DNA of 32,014 bases from Flavobacteriaceae bacterium. GTDB lineage: Bacteria; Bacteroidota; Bacteroidia; Flavobacteriales; Flavobacteriaceae. This document shows, piece after piece, positions 1 to 8,619 of this stretch (positions within the stretch are counted from its first letter, which is position 1; each line of letters starts with the position of its first letter). The position numbers and the translations under genes are program-made. The notes below the pieces were generated by a model. The model made no database searches, was not told where the DNA came from, and was given only the letters and a program-made list of their open reading frames with translations. The stretch lies in assembly GCA_020347545.1 (NCBI GenBank), contig CP070731.1:1238967-1270980 (forward strand), read 5' to 3'.

Positions 1-58
1 TATTTCTGTTAACCCTAGGTCATTTTAAAACAATAAGAGTATAAAGTCGACATACTGA
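1..58. other. Short leader region before first gene
   Basis: Fifty-eight AT-rich bases precede the first gene. I see no coding sequence, hairpin or convincing promoter element here. The upstream gene lies outside the window. Confidence 0.4.
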
Positions 59-1105
59 ATGGTAAAAAAGAACCTTCTTTTATTTATTTGGGTTTGGTTG
101 TTGATCTCCAAAACGAACTACGGGCAGGTTAAAGATTCGAACAATAAATCAATTGTATTTTACAACGTCGAAAATCTTTTTGATACAATTGATGACCCAG
201 ATACTTTTGATGAAGATTATACATTGGAGGGGAGGTACAACTATAGTAATAGAGATTATCAGGAAAAAATAGATAAAACGGCAAAAGTACTTTCCGAAAT
301 CGGATACTCCGGATCGAAAAATAAACCGATTCTTATCGGCCTTGCGGAAGTGGAAAACCGCGGGGTCCTAAAAGACCTTATCCATTCCAAAAAGCTGCAA
401 AATATTCATTATGAGATCATACATAAGGATTCTCCCGATTTAAGAGGAATCGACGTTGCTTTAATTTACCAGCCATTCAGCTTTTCCCCTGTGTTTTATG
501 AATTCTTAGAACTTAAATTATGGAATGACCTTGGAGAAAGGATTTATACCAGGGATATTCTTTACGTTCATGGGGTCCTGGATACTGACGAGATCCATCT
601 TTTTGTCAATCATTGGCCTTCAAGAAGAGGGGGTAAAATAAAAAGTCAGCCCAAGAGACTCAAGGCCGCATATCTGGTCAATAAAAAAGTAAATGAAATC
701 CTTATCGAAAACCCTGTAGCCAAAATTTTAATTCTTGGAGATTTTAATGACGATCCGTTTGACCCAAGTATAAATGAAGTTCTTTCACTGAACAAAACAA
801 ATGGAGAAAAAGCGGAGCCGATTTTCTTCAATCCCATGGGTCAAATGTTTAAAAAAGGAATGAACACACTTGCCTATCGCGACGGCATTAATCTATTTGA
901 TCAAATTTTAGTTTCGAAAAGTTTACTTAAATCTTCCGGCTTAACCGATGGCTATCATTTTTTGAGGGCTGGAATTTACAACCCAATGTATCTTATACAT
1001 AACAAAGGGCGCTTTGCCGGATATCCGAAAAGAAGTTTTAACAGACAGAAATACAGTGGCGGCTATAGTGATCACTTTCCTGTATTCGTTGAGCTTTCTA
1101 AATAA
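59..1105 (+). CDS. Secreted endonuclease/exonuclease/phosphatase family protein
   Basis: This 348-residue protein has the EEP (DNase I-like) fold signatures. There is NVENLFD at about 36-42, a catalytic-type Glu in GLAEVEN (E97), NHWPSRRGG at 184-192, GDFNDDP at 227-233 and the terminal SDHFP motif (D338, H339) that carries the metal-linked Asp/His pair of the fold. The first 23 residues form a signal peptide (basic start, hydrophobic core, YGQ end), so it probably acts in the periplasm or outside the cell. Family members cleave phosphodiesters in nucleic acids or phospholipids; the substrate here cannot be told from sequence. The ATG at 59 is the only start that keeps the signal peptide. It appears to be a single gene, convergent with the minus-strand gene that ends at 1124. 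Confidence 0.88.
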   Translation: MVKKNLLLFIWVWLLISKTNYGQVKDSNNKSIVFYNVENLFDTIDDPDTFDEDYTLEGRYNYSNRDYQEKIDKTAKVLSEIGYSGSKNKPILIGLAEVENRGVLKDLIHSKKLQNIHYEIIHKDSPDLRGIDVALIYQPFSFSPVFYEFLELKLWNDLGERIYTRDILYVHGVLDTDEIHLFVNHWPSRRGGKIKSQPKRLKAAYLVNKKVNEILIENPVAKILILGDFNDDPFDPSINEVLSLNKTNGEKAEPIFFNPMGQMFKKGMNTLAYRDGINLFDQILVSKSLLKSSGLTDGYHFLRAGIYNPMYLIHNKGRFAGYPKRSFNRQKYSGGYSDHFPVFVELSK

Positions 1106-1123
1106 AAAGTTCCAGGGTTACAA

Positions 1124-1459
1124 TTATTCCAGGCTCATTTCCTCGACCTCTACTATTTTATTTTTTTCGTAAACCACTTTGGTTTTTTTGTCCATGAACC
1201 AGTAATACCAGGTTCCTACTTTATCTCCGTTGTCGTAAATGGCAACACATTTTCTGTTTCCGTTGGGATAATAACTCTCCCAGGAAGCATGTAGTTTCTT
1301 TTCTTTTGTCATAAATCCATGTTGCATAATACTACCATCGTCATAGTAAACAGTCACTTCAAACAAGTCACCTATGGGTTCTATTTTCTGGTTGCTTTTT
1401 TCCTGTGAAAAAGATACGGAAGCGCATAAAACAAATAATAAAATCATTATCTTTCTCAT
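1124..1459 (-). CDS. Small secreted MORN-repeat-like protein
   Basis: A 111-residue protein with a clear signal peptide (residues 1-19, ending SFSQ). The mature part carries repeats of the type seen in MORN/YwqK-like proteins: VYYDDGSIMQHGF, then WESYYPNGNRKCVAIYDNGDKVGTW, then a YYWF segment. Such repeats form beta-hairpin strips in other proteins. In flavobacteria, short proteins of this kind are common and often named as YwqK-like antitoxins, but nothing in this sequence supports a toxin-antitoxin role and no toxin gene is adjacent. It is divergent from the DUF695-RraB gene, with 55 bp between them. Function unknown; probably a periplasmic or surface protein. Confidence 0.75.
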   Translation of the reverse strand: MRKIMILLFVLCASVSFSQEKSNQKIEPIGDLFEVTVYYDDGSIMQHGFMTKEKKLHASWESYYPNGNRKCVAIYDNGDKVGTWYYWFMDKKTKVVYEKNKIVEVEEMSLE

Positions 1460-1514
1460 AATTATAGTCTTTTATACCATCTATTAAAGTACGAAAAAAT
1501 ATGATGCTTCGTCT

Positions 1515-2375
1515 ATGATAAATATCGTTATCAAAAATTTTACATTGAAAGATTTATTAGACAATAAGCCATTGGTTCATATAATAACATTTTTTATGAT
1601 GTTGTTTTTTTATGCTGCTGCATCTGGTCAAAATGATTGGACTGATTACGTAAGTGTAAAAAAACACGGAATTATGTCCATCTCAATCGACCTAAGTCTT
1701 GCTTTTTATAAACCGAATTATAAGCACCTCCTCGTTGTAGGTTCGAATTTCAATAATTGTATGGAAAATGGTTTTCCGGAAGAAACAGGGTTGAATGAAA
1801 TTTTTGCCTTTTCCGATTCAATTGCCCTTTCCACTGAAGAAATTACACCGAATCGCCTGGTGGGTTTTCTTACGTACCAGTGCATGGCGTTTGATGTGTT
1901 TTATGTGAAGGATACAGTGGGTCTTAGAGAAAACCTGAATCAGATGATCGATAGAAACTTTAAAGGAAATCAAATTTACCTTAATATAAAAAAGGATAAA
2001 AACTGGCAATACTATTTTGATTACCTGTATCCAAGTGGTTTTTCTTCTGAATATCTAATTGATCAAGGATATTTAAATGACTTGGTGCTTCAAGGTGATG
2101 ACCTTAAAGGACTGAGAAAAGTTCAGCATTGGGTCTATTTCAAGAATCTGGAGAAAAGAAAAAAATTCAGTGACAAAATTAAAAAGTTGAATTTTTCACT
2201 GGAATCCATTTCCTATAACAGAGATGAGCAGTTTCCATATGAACTCAAGTTGTCGCGAAAAGATTCTATAAGCCCGGAATCAATTTATAAATTAACCTAT
2301 ATGCTGAGAGCTATGTCAGGTTCATTGGGAGGGGTTTATGATGGGTGGTCCACAGATGTGATAAAAAAGGAATGA
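1515..2375 (+). CDS. DUF695-RraB domain fusion with N-terminal hydrophobic export signal
   Basis: This 286-residue protein appears to join two small domains. Residues ~41-172 resemble DUF695: the opening WTDY, the MSISIDL strand, GFPEETGL, and near the end KNWQYYFDYLYP. Residues ~193-283 resemble RraB, the regulator of RNase E activity in Escherichia coli: GDDLKGLRKVQHWVYF and the terminal GGVYDGW. A hydrophobic stretch at ~21-37 followed by AAASGQ looks like a signal peptide, but its n-region is unusually long (about 20 residues), so the ATG at 1515 is uncertain; a TTG lies ten codons downstream. Its TGA overlaps the ATG of the homocysteine methyltransferase (ATGA), so the two are probably translationally coupled. 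An exported RraB domain would not meet RNase E, so function is open. Confidence 0.72.
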   Translation: MINIVIKNFTLKDLLDNKPLVHIITFFMMLFFYAAASGQNDWTDYVSVKKHGIMSISIDLSLAFYKPNYKHLLVVGSNFNNCMENGFPEETGLNEIFAFSDSIALSTEEITPNRLVGFLTYQCMAFDVFYVKDTVGLRENLNQMIDRNFKGNQIYLNIKKDKNWQYYFDYLYPSGFSSEYLIDQGYLNDLVLQGDDLKGLRKVQHWVYFKNLEKRKKFSDKIKKLNFSLESISYNRDEQFPYELKLSRKDSISPESIYKLTYMLRAMSGSLGGVYDGWSTDVIKKE

Positions 2376-3280
2376 TTAAGGTGGAAAACATAAAATATCC
2401 AATGATATTGGATGGAGGTCTGTCTAACGTATTGGAAGATTTTGGCTGCAATCTTGACCATGCACTTTGGTCAGCCAATCTGATAGTTCAGGAGCCTGAT
2501 ATGATTGTTAAGGCTCATTTAGCTTATATGAGGGCAGGAGCTAAATGTATAACTACGTCAAGTTATCAGGCCACTATTGAAGGTTTTGAAAGAATTGGCC
2601 TGACAAAATCCGAATCAAGAGCGATGATGCTGCGTTCAGTGGAACTCGCAAAAGAGGCCAGAAGTATATTTCTCCAAGACAGGCCTCATGAAGAACCTAT
2701 TTATCTGGCAGCGAGTATTGGTCCTTATGGTGCCTTTCTGGCCGACGGATCTGAATATAAAGGGCTATACGATATTTCTGATGAATCCTTAAAAGCTTTT
2801 CATACTGAGAAAGTGAGAATTCTGGAAGAGACGGATGCAGATTTTCTTGCCTTTGAAACTATTCCCAGCAAAAGAGAAATAAAAATTCTGGCCGAAATCA
2901 TTTCCCAATGTAAAAAACCTTGCTGGCTGTCTTTTTCCTGCAAAAATGAGTCCTCTCTTAACGATGGAAATTCAATTATTGAAGCAGTTAAATCAATTGA
3001 TTCAACTAAAAATTTATTCGCATTAGGCATTAATTGTACAGCGCCCATTTATGTCAGTGGTATCATCAAGAATATTCTTCCTTTTATTCATGATAAAAAA
3101 CTTATTGTATATCCAAATTCAGGAGAAATATACCTTCCTGAAACGAAATCCTGGGAGGGCCTTTCGGACCCAGGTGTCTTTCAGAAAATGGCTTCCGAGT
3201 GGCTGCAATCCGGTGTTGATATTATAGGTGGTTGTTGCAGAATTGGCCCCGAACATATTGAACGACTTACTGAACTTTAA
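2372..3280 (+). CDS. mmuM: Homocysteine S-methyltransferase (zinc, MmuM type)
   Basis: A 302-residue cytoplasmic enzyme of the cobalamin-independent homocysteine methyltransferase family, which moves a methyl group from a donor such as S-methylmethionine or S-adenosylmethionine to homocysteine to form methionine. The three zinc-binding cysteines are present: C222 in NCTAP, and C288-C289 in the hallmark GGCCR near the C-terminus. The N-terminus MILDGGLS is the usual beginning of the barrel. I place the start at the ATG at 2372, which overlaps the preceding stop as ATGA and follows AAAAAAGGA; a GTG at 2345 would only add nine residues read through the upstream gene. Length is normal for the family. 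The methyl donor is not determined by the sequence. Confidence 0.9.
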   Translation: MIKVENIKYPMILDGGLSNVLEDFGCNLDHALWSANLIVQEPDMIVKAHLAYMRAGAKCITTSSYQATIEGFERIGLTKSESRAMMLRSVELAKEARSIFLQDRPHEEPIYLAASIGPYGAFLADGSEYKGLYDISDESLKAFHTEKVRILEETDADFLAFETIPSKREIKILAEIISQCKKPCWLSFSCKNESSLNDGNSIIEAVKSIDSTKNLFALGINCTAPIYVSGIIKNILPFIHDKKLIVYPNSGEIYLPETKSWEGLSDPGVFQKMASEWLQSGVDIIGGCCRIGPEHIERLTEL

Positions 3281-3471
3281 GAAAAGCGTTTTCGAAGACG
3301 GTCAAAACTGATTCTATTTAGAACTGTTCCAAATTTATGTTTTCACCGAAACTACCTGATTTCGCTATTGTTCATAAACTTTCTGTCCCCCACATTTGTA
3401 GCGGTTTTTAAAGATCATATCCGATCGTTAAATCCTCTTTTAATTTAATTGCTAAATAACCAAATCTCGCT
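3281..3471. other. 191-bp intergenic region
   Basis: This is one of the longer gaps in the window. It begins with the short palindrome-like GAAAAGCGTTTTC just after the mmuM stop, but no T-run follows, so I do not call a terminator. I found no exact TAnnTTTG element before the beta-barrel gene at 3472 and no small ORF worth listing. Confidence 0.4.
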
Positions 3472-4668
3472 ATGAAAAATATTTTTTTTGCATTCATATT
3501 ATTACATCTAGGGCTAATTTCAAACGCACAAATACAATTTGAACCAGGACATTATTTCGATGAAAATGGAAATCAGTTCAACGGTTATATCAAAAACATT
3601 GACTGGAAAAATAATCCGTCCCGATTCGAATTCAAAACATCAACTGATTCACCTTCTAAAACTATTACGGTCAACGAGGCTAAAGAATTTTATGTTTCCG
3701 GAAACACCTTTAAAAAGTATTCTGTTCTAATTGACAGATCCAGCAGTGACATTGATAAATTAAGCTGGAATAAACAACCTCAGTTCAAGGAAGAACTGCT
3801 CTTCCTGAGGCTCGAAGTTCAGGGCAGCCTGGATCTATATTCTTATTATGACAAAAATACCTTCAGGTATTTCATGGGTGAAAACGAAAAGGCCCCTGAA
3901 CAGCTTGTCTATAAAAAATATCGAAGAAGTTCCTCTGAAATTGGAAGTAACAACCTTTACAAACAGCAATTAATGCAGGTAATGAAATGCGACGGGATTA
4001 AAAAGAATCGATTTGAACAACTGGAGTACACAAAAAAAAGTATGGTCAAAATTTTTGAGGACTATAATCAATGCGTTGATCCATCATTAAACTATCAAAA
4101 AGAAACAAGAAAGGGGGTTTACAGGTTGTCCATAAGGCCGGGTGTCAGTTTTAATTCGTATAATCTCAGTAGCAGCTATGGTTATATTAAGGAAGATGTT
4201 GTTACATTCGATAATATGGTAGGCTTCAGGCTGGGTCTTGAAATCGAACATATTTTTCCTTTCAATAAAAACAAATGGTCCATTTTGACTGAACCTACTT
4301 TTAACTTTGTTCAGGGAGAAGCTATCGACAAATATGAACTTCCTTCCTCTCTCAAGTACACTTCCATGGAACTGCCTCTTGGACTTCGACATTACTTCTT
4401 CTTGAACGATAAGAATAAGCTCTATCTGAATGTAAATCTGATTCTTGTCATTCCTATCGATTCCAGTGTTTCGCTTGAAGAACAAGATGATTTCAAATTT
4501 GAGAAGGGAACCAATTACGGCCTTTCATTGGGCTTTAAAATGTCCGACAAATTTAGCATAGAATATCAGTACAAAGGGAAAGAAAATTGGGCTTTTGACA
4601 GAGGTTTGGTGAGAAGAACTTCATCATTTGGTGCAATGGCCCTGATCTTAGGCTATAACATTTTTTAA
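3472..4668 (+). CDS. Secreted outer-membrane beta-barrel protein
   Basis: A 398-residue protein with a signal peptide (residues 1-20, ending SNAQ). The N-terminal half (about 21-200) is a soluble, charged region with beta character, opening with a motif seen in Bacteroidota surface proteins (GHYFDENGNQFNGYIKN). From about residue 215 to the end it shows alternating strands that suggest a small outer-membrane barrel: RLSIRPGVSFNSYNL, FRLGLEIEHIFPF, WSILTEPTFNFVQGE, ELPLGLRHYFFLND, YGLSLGFKMSDKFSIEYQYKG, and it ends GAMALILGYNIF with a terminal Phe typical of barrel proteins. Ligand or role unknown. It stands alone, convergent with radA, with 32 bp between the stops. Confidence 0.78.
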   Translation: MKNIFFAFILLHLGLISNAQIQFEPGHYFDENGNQFNGYIKNIDWKNNPSRFEFKTSTDSPSKTITVNEAKEFYVSGNTFKKYSVLIDRSSSDIDKLSWNKQPQFKEELLFLRLEVQGSLDLYSYYDKNTFRYFMGENEKAPEQLVYKKYRRSSSEIGSNNLYKQQLMQVMKCDGIKKNRFEQLEYTKKSMVKIFEDYNQCVDPSLNYQKETRKGVYRLSIRPGVSFNSYNLSSSYGYIKEDVVTFDNMVGFRLGLEIEHIFPFNKNKWSILTEPTFNFVQGEAIDKYELPSSLKYTSMELPLGLRHYFFLNDKNKLYLNVNLILVIPIDSSVSLEEQDDFKFEKGTNYGLSLGFKMSDKFSIEYQYKGKENWAFDRGLVRRTSSFGAMALILGYNIF

Positions 4669-4700
4669 TCGGAATTACAGAGACAAACTATAAATTCAGG

Positions 4701-6056
4701 TTAAAACAGAACACTAAGGACTTCCTCTATTTTACTGACCTTTATGATCTCGATACCGGTTGGTTTTCTGGTTATTTTGTTGAACTTAGACAACACAATT
4801 CTTTCAAACCCCAGTTTTTCGGCTTCCTGAATTCTCTGTTCCACCCTGCTAATTGCTCTTATCTCACCAGCCAGTCCTACCTCTGCGGCAAAACAAATGT
4901 TTTGCGGAATCGATATTTCGGCATTCGAAGAGAGAACCGCGCAAACCACAGCCAGGTCAATTGAAGGATCCTCAACGCGCAATCCACCGGCAATATTGAG
5001 AAAGACATCTTTAGCTCCTAATTTGAAGCCGGCTCTTTTTTCAAGAACCGCAAGCAGCATGTTCAATCGTTTTACATTATAGCCCGTACAGGATCTTTGA
5101 GGTGTTCCATAAACCGCTGAACTTACCAATGCCTGTACTTCTATCATAAGTGGCCTCATTCCTTCGAGAGTAGCTGCGATCGAGGTTCCGGTTAGTTCCT
5201 CGTCCTTTTCCGAGATCAAAATTTCTGATGGATTTTCCACCTCTCTCAAACCTGTATGCAGCATTTCATAAATTCCAAGTTCAGCCGTAGAACCGAATCG
5301 ATTTTTCTGTGCTCTAAGGATTCGATAGGTATGATTTCGGTCTCCTTCAAACTGAAGAACCACATCTACCATATGTTCTAAGATCTTAGGACCTGCAATA
5401 TTTCCCTCTTTTGTGATATGTCCGATCAAAATGACCGGGGTGTTGGTCTCTTTTGCGTATTTGATAAGCTCTGATGTTGTTTCCCTGATTTGTGAAATAC
5501 TTCCTGGGGAAGCATCGATCATCTCTGTATGCAAGGTTTGAATCGAGTCAATCACAATAACTTCAGGGTCGCTTTCTTCAGCAGATTTAAAGATGGAATA
5601 GGTCTTCGTTTCGGTTAGTATCAGGCAATTGTCATTCCCCTTTTTCAAACGATCCGCACGCAATCTGATCTGGGTCATGCTTTCTTCCCCGGAAACATAA
5701 AGCACTTTGTTATTCATCATAAGGGCAATCTGCAATAGTAAAGTTGACTTCCCAATTCCGGGTTCTCCACCTAGTAAAACCACTGAACCCTTTACCAGGC
5801 CTCCTCCCAATACCCTGTTCAATTCATTATTGCAAGTATTTATTCTCTCCTCATTTACAGCAGTTATTTCTTTCAGTTTTACCGCTTTTGAGCTCTTTTT
5901 AATGGTAGATTTCGTTTGCCAGCTTTGCTTCTCTTCGCGTTGAATAACCTCCTCTACTATGGTATTCCATTCGTTACAAGAATTACATTTTCCAACCCAT
6001 TTAGGATACTGGGCTCCGCAATTCTGACAGAAAAAAGTGGTTTTGGTTTTCGCCAT
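4701..6056 (-). CDS. radA: DNA repair protein RadA (Sms)
   Basis: RadA is a hexameric, RecA-like, ATP-driven branch-migration helicase that helps process recombination intermediates and, in naturally competent bacteria, integrates incoming DNA. All expected parts are present in 451 residues: a four-cysteine zinc finger (C10, C13, C24, C27), Walker A GGEPGIGKST (96-105), Walker B VIVIDSIQT (~167-175), the RadA-specific KNRFG motif (251-255) and a C-terminal Lon-protease-like domain without protease function (from ~300). Length is normal. The ATG at 6056 gives the usual N-terminus just before the zinc finger. It is the last gene of a likely kbl-queD-lpxH-radA transcript, 17 bp downstream of lpxH. 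Confidence 0.97.
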   Translation of the reverse strand: MAKTKTTFFCQNCGAQYPKWVGKCNSCNEWNTIVEEVIQREEKQSWQTKSTIKKSSKAVKLKEITAVNEERINTCNNELNRVLGGGLVKGSVVLLGGEPGIGKSTLLLQIALMMNNKVLYVSGEESMTQIRLRADRLKKGNDNCLILTETKTYSIFKSAEESDPEVIVIDSIQTLHTEMIDASPGSISQIRETTSELIKYAKETNTPVILIGHITKEGNIAGPKILEHMVDVVLQFEGDRNHTYRILRAQKNRFGSTAELGIYEMLHTGLREVENPSEILISEKDEELTGTSIAATLEGMRPLMIEVQALVSSAVYGTPQRSCTGYNVKRLNMLLAVLEKRAGFKLGAKDVFLNIAGGLRVEDPSIDLAVVCAVLSSNAEISIPQNICFAAEVGLAGEIRAISRVEQRIQEAEKLGFERIVLSKFNKITRKPTGIEIIKVSKIEEVLSVLF

Positions 6057-6073
6057 TTATCCTGAATATGGAT

Positions 6074-6826
6074 TTATCTATATTTCTTTAAGCTTAATTC
6101 TGAACCGTCAAAAACCGCATATGTAAAATGAGAGATCCAGTCGCCGGTATTGATGTATATACTATTCTTGCCAACCTCAATTTCCATAGGTAAGTGCCTG
6201 TGACCAAAAAGAAAATAATCATAATGTTTCTTTTCCAGTTTTCTTTTAGCATATTGAGCCAGCCATTCATTTTCTTCTCCTAAAAATTTAATGTCCTCTT
6301 CTCCGGAGATAAGTTTGTTCTTCGTTGAAAGATACTGTGCAAGTTTAACCCCTATATCCGGGTGCAACCATCTATAAAACCATTTTGACAATGGATGAGA
6401 AAATACTTTTTTCATCCGTTTGTAACCATTATCTCCAGGACCAAGACCGTCTCCGTGTCCAATTAAAAATTTCTTGCCATCAAATTCGAATTCTTTTGGT
6501 TGATGGTACACCGGAATATCAAGTTCTTTTTCAAAATAATCCATCATCCACAAATCGTGGTTTCCAACAAAAAAATGGATAGGAATACCACTGTCTCTAA
6601 GCTCCGCGATCTTTCCTAAAACTCTTACAAACCCCCTTGGAACAACGGTTTTGTACTCAAACCAAAAATCAAACAGATCACCAAGTAAAAAGATAGCTTC
6701 CGCATCGGCCTTTATTTCATCGAGCCAGGAAATAAATTTCTTTTCTCTTAATTTACTGCTTTCCACATCCGGAATTCCAAAATGCTGGTCAGAGGCAAAA
6801 TATATTTTCTTTTGGGGATCATTCAT
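6074..6826 (-). CDS. lpxH: UDP-2,3-diacylglucosamine diphosphatase (LpxH-type)
   Basis: This 250-residue calcineurin-like metallophosphoesterase has the full metal-site series of LpxH: SDQHFG (D13, H15), LLGDLFDFWFE, GNHDLW, IGHGDGLGPGD and a terminal FGHRHLP. LpxH cleaves UDP-2,3-diacylglucosamine to lipid X and UMP at the inner face of the cytoplasmic membrane, the fourth step of lipid A synthesis. The next enzyme, LpxB, is encoded separately at 21259-22368. The start ATG lies just before the first metal motif, as usual. It sits between queD and radA with short gaps, consistent with one transcript. Confidence 0.92.
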   Translation of the reverse strand: MNDPQKKIYFASDQHFGIPDVESSKLREKKFISWLDEIKADAEAIFLLGDLFDFWFEYKTVVPRGFVRVLGKIAELRDSGIPIHFFVGNHDLWMMDYFEKELDIPVYHQPKEFEFDGKKFLIGHGDGLGPGDNGYKRMKKVFSHPLSKWFYRWLHPDIGVKLAQYLSTKNKLISGEEDIKFLGEENEWLAQYAKRKLEKKHYDYFLFGHRHLPMEIEVGKNSIYINTGDWISHFTYAVFDGSELSLKKYR

Positions 6827-6858
6827 TCTAGGGTCATTTATTCCTGACGAATCTCAAA

Positions 6859-7311
6859 TTAATTTTGATCACTCGCGAACCATTCTGCATAGGAATTCGC
6901 GGTTTCGTATAATTTTAACGAATGTAATAAAACATTTTGAGGTAATTGTACCTGAATTCGTTCTGCAAAATCAATCAGCATGTTTTCACTTGTAGGCTGA
7001 TAGGGAACAAGTACAACTTTATGAGAATGGTCCGAAATGGTGTTGGCCAGTTCTTTATGGGGAGAATTGCTGTTCAAAACCACGGCATGATCAAATTTGG
7101 TCACGATCTCTTTCTTAACTATCGATTTTAAATCCCCAAAATCCATGACCATTCCATTCTTGGTGTGAGATTTATCTTCAATTGGGGTGCCGATAACGGT
7201 TACGTACAAATGATAACTGTGTCCGTGTATATTTTTACATTTTCCGTCATATCCGTACAATGCATGCGCAGATTCAAAATCAAAATGTTTGGTTATCCTT
7301 ATTTTCTTCAT
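6859..7311 (-). CDS. queD: 6-carboxytetrahydropterin synthase family (QueD/PTPS)
   Basis: A 150-residue tunnel-fold enzyme of the 6-pyruvoyl/6-carboxy-tetrahydropterin synthase family. Zinc ligands are visible: the His in FESAHAL and both His in HGHSY; the catalytic-type Cys precedes them in GKCKNIHGH, the arrangement typical of QueD. A late Glu in LYETANSYAEW anchors the pterin. QueD acts in the 7-deazaguanine (preQ0/queuosine) pathway, converting 7,8-dihydroneopterin triphosphate to 6-carboxytetrahydropterin. I choose the ATG at 7311; the reading frame extends to a TTG at 7326, adding only five residues. It lies 33 bp after kbl and 32 bp before lpxH in a probable operon. No other queuosine gene is in the window. 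Confidence 0.88.
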   Translation of the reverse strand: MKKIRITKHFDFESAHALYGYDGKCKNIHGHSYHLYVTVIGTPIEDKSHTKNGMVMDFGDLKSIVKKEIVTKFDHAVVLNSNSPHKELANTISDHSHKVVLVPYQPTSENMLIDFAERIQVQLPQNVLLHSLKLYETANSYAEWFASDQN

Positions 7312-7344
7312 ATCGATCTTAATCAAGCCCGATCAGCCTGATGA

Positions 7345-8538
7345 TTAAATTACATTCATTGCTTTTCCAACCTTGATAAACGCAGCAATGGCTTTATCAA
7401 GATGTTCTTTTGTATGTGCCGCACTTAACTGCACCCTTATTCTTGCCTTTCCTCTTGGAACAACAGGAAAAAAGAATCCTATCACATAAATTCCCTCTTC
7501 GAGCAAAGCATTTGCCATATCCTGTGACAATTTCGCATCATAAAGCATCACAGGGACAATAGCTGCATCCGCCCCAACAAGGTCAAAACCGGCTTTTTCC
7601 ATTTCCGACCTAAAGTAAGTTGTGTTTTCCTCAAGTTTATCTCTGAGGCTGGTATCTGTTTCAATCAGATCAAATACTTTTAGCGAGGCCCCTACAATAG
7701 CGGGGGCAAGAGAATTAGAAAAAAGATAAGGTCTCGAACGTTGTCTGAGCATTTCTATAATTTCCTTTGGGCCCGTCGTATATCCTCCCATTGCTCCTCC
7801 CAAAGCTTTTCCCAAGGTTCCGGTAATAATATCGACCCTACCCATAACATTCTTAAGCTCAACTGTTCCTCTTCCGGTCTTTCCAATAAATCCTGCAGCA
7901 TGACATTCATCAACCATCACCAAGGCATCATACTTTTCAGCAAGGTCGCAGATATGATCCAATTGGGCTACTATTCCGTCCATTGAAAATACACCGTCGG
8001 TGACAATAATTTTAAACCTGTGTTCCTGTTTGTTTGCTTCGATTAACTGCTTTTCCAGATCCTCCATATTATTGTTCTCATAGCGATATCGTGCTGCCTT
8101 GCACAGCCTTACTCCGTCAATAATTGAAGCATGATTGAGCGAGTCTGATATGATCGCATCCTCCTTCTGCAACAAAGGTTCAAAAACACCGCCATTGGCA
8201 TCAAATGCAGCCGCGTACAAAATGGTATCATCAGTTTGATAAAACCCTGCTATTCTCTCTTCAAGTTGTTTGTGAATGTCCTGTGTTCCACAAATGAATC
8301 TCACAGATGACATGCCGTAACCATGAAGGTCCATCGTATCTTTTGCCGCTTGTATCACTTCGGGATTATTGGAAAGGCCTAAGTAATTGTTCGCACAAAA
8401 ATTAATAACTTCCTCACCTGTGGAGATCTTAATAACCGCATCCTGTGAACTGGTTATGATTCTTTCTTTTTTGTATAAACCCGCCTCCTCAATAGACTTT
8501 AGTTCTTCAGTTAAATGATCTTTTAATTTACCGTACAT
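7345..8538 (-). CDS. kbl: Glycine C-acetyltransferase (2-amino-3-ketobutyrate CoA ligase)
   Basis: A PLP-dependent alpha-oxoamine synthase that cleaves 2-amino-3-ketobutyrate with CoA to glycine and acetyl-CoA in threonine breakdown. With the ATG at 8538 the protein is 397 residues, almost exactly the length of E. coli Kbl, and the PLP lysine falls at K244 in GTLGKALGG, the same number as in E. coli. Other family marks are FCANNYLGL (48-56), HGYGMSSVRFICGT (72-85) and VMVDECHAAGFIG (208-219). The frame remains open to a TTG at 8586, giving a 16-residue extension that I reject. The partner threonine dehydrogenase gene is not in the window. It is first in the likely kbl-queD-lpxH-radA operon. 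Confidence 0.94.
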   Translation of the reverse strand: MYGKLKDHLTEELKSIEEAGLYKKERIITSSQDAVIKISTGEEVINFCANNYLGLSNNPEVIQAAKDTMDLHGYGMSSVRFICGTQDIHKQLEERIAGFYQTDDTILYAAAFDANGGVFEPLLQKEDAIISDSLNHASIIDGVRLCKAARYRYENNNMEDLEKQLIEANKQEHRFKIIVTDGVFSMDGIVAQLDHICDLAEKYDALVMVDECHAAGFIGKTGRGTVELKNVMGRVDIITGTLGKALGGAMGGYTTGPKEIIEMLRQRSRPYLFSNSLAPAIVGASLKVFDLIETDTSLRDKLEENTTYFRSEMEKAGFDLVGADAAIVPVMLYDAKLSQDMANALLEEGIYVIGFFFPVVPRGKARIRVQLSAAHTKEHLDKAIAAFIKVGKAMNVI

Positions 8539-8619
8539 GGAAAAGCAATATTTAATGGGTGTATTTTTCTTTCTCAAAAGTTTCAAACAGAAACCTTTGT
8601 AAGCTGATAACAGTTATGG

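Noticed and set aside
1124..1459. MORN-like small gene as an antitoxin of a toxin-antitoxin pair
   Set aside because: It has a signal peptide and no toxin-like neighbour; the antitoxin name is a common label for this repeat type and is not supported here.
3281..3294. GAAAAGCGTTTTC palindrome after mmuM as a terminator
   Set aside because: No T-run follows the short stem, so it lacks the second half of an intrinsic terminator.
4087..4485. Minus-strand open frame of 132 codons
   Set aside because: It lies wholly within the beta-barrel gene on the other strand, shows no domain or signal, and its composition mirrors the real gene.
6651..6995. Plus-strand open frame of 114 codons across the lpxH-queD junction
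   Set aside because: Spans two well-supported genes on the other strand and has no recognisable feature.
7312..7326. Longer TTG starts for queD, kbl (8586), surE (23487) and the small membrane gene (22690)
   Set aside because: In each case an ATG lies at the family's usual N-terminus, and for kbl the PLP lysine number (244) fits only the ATG.
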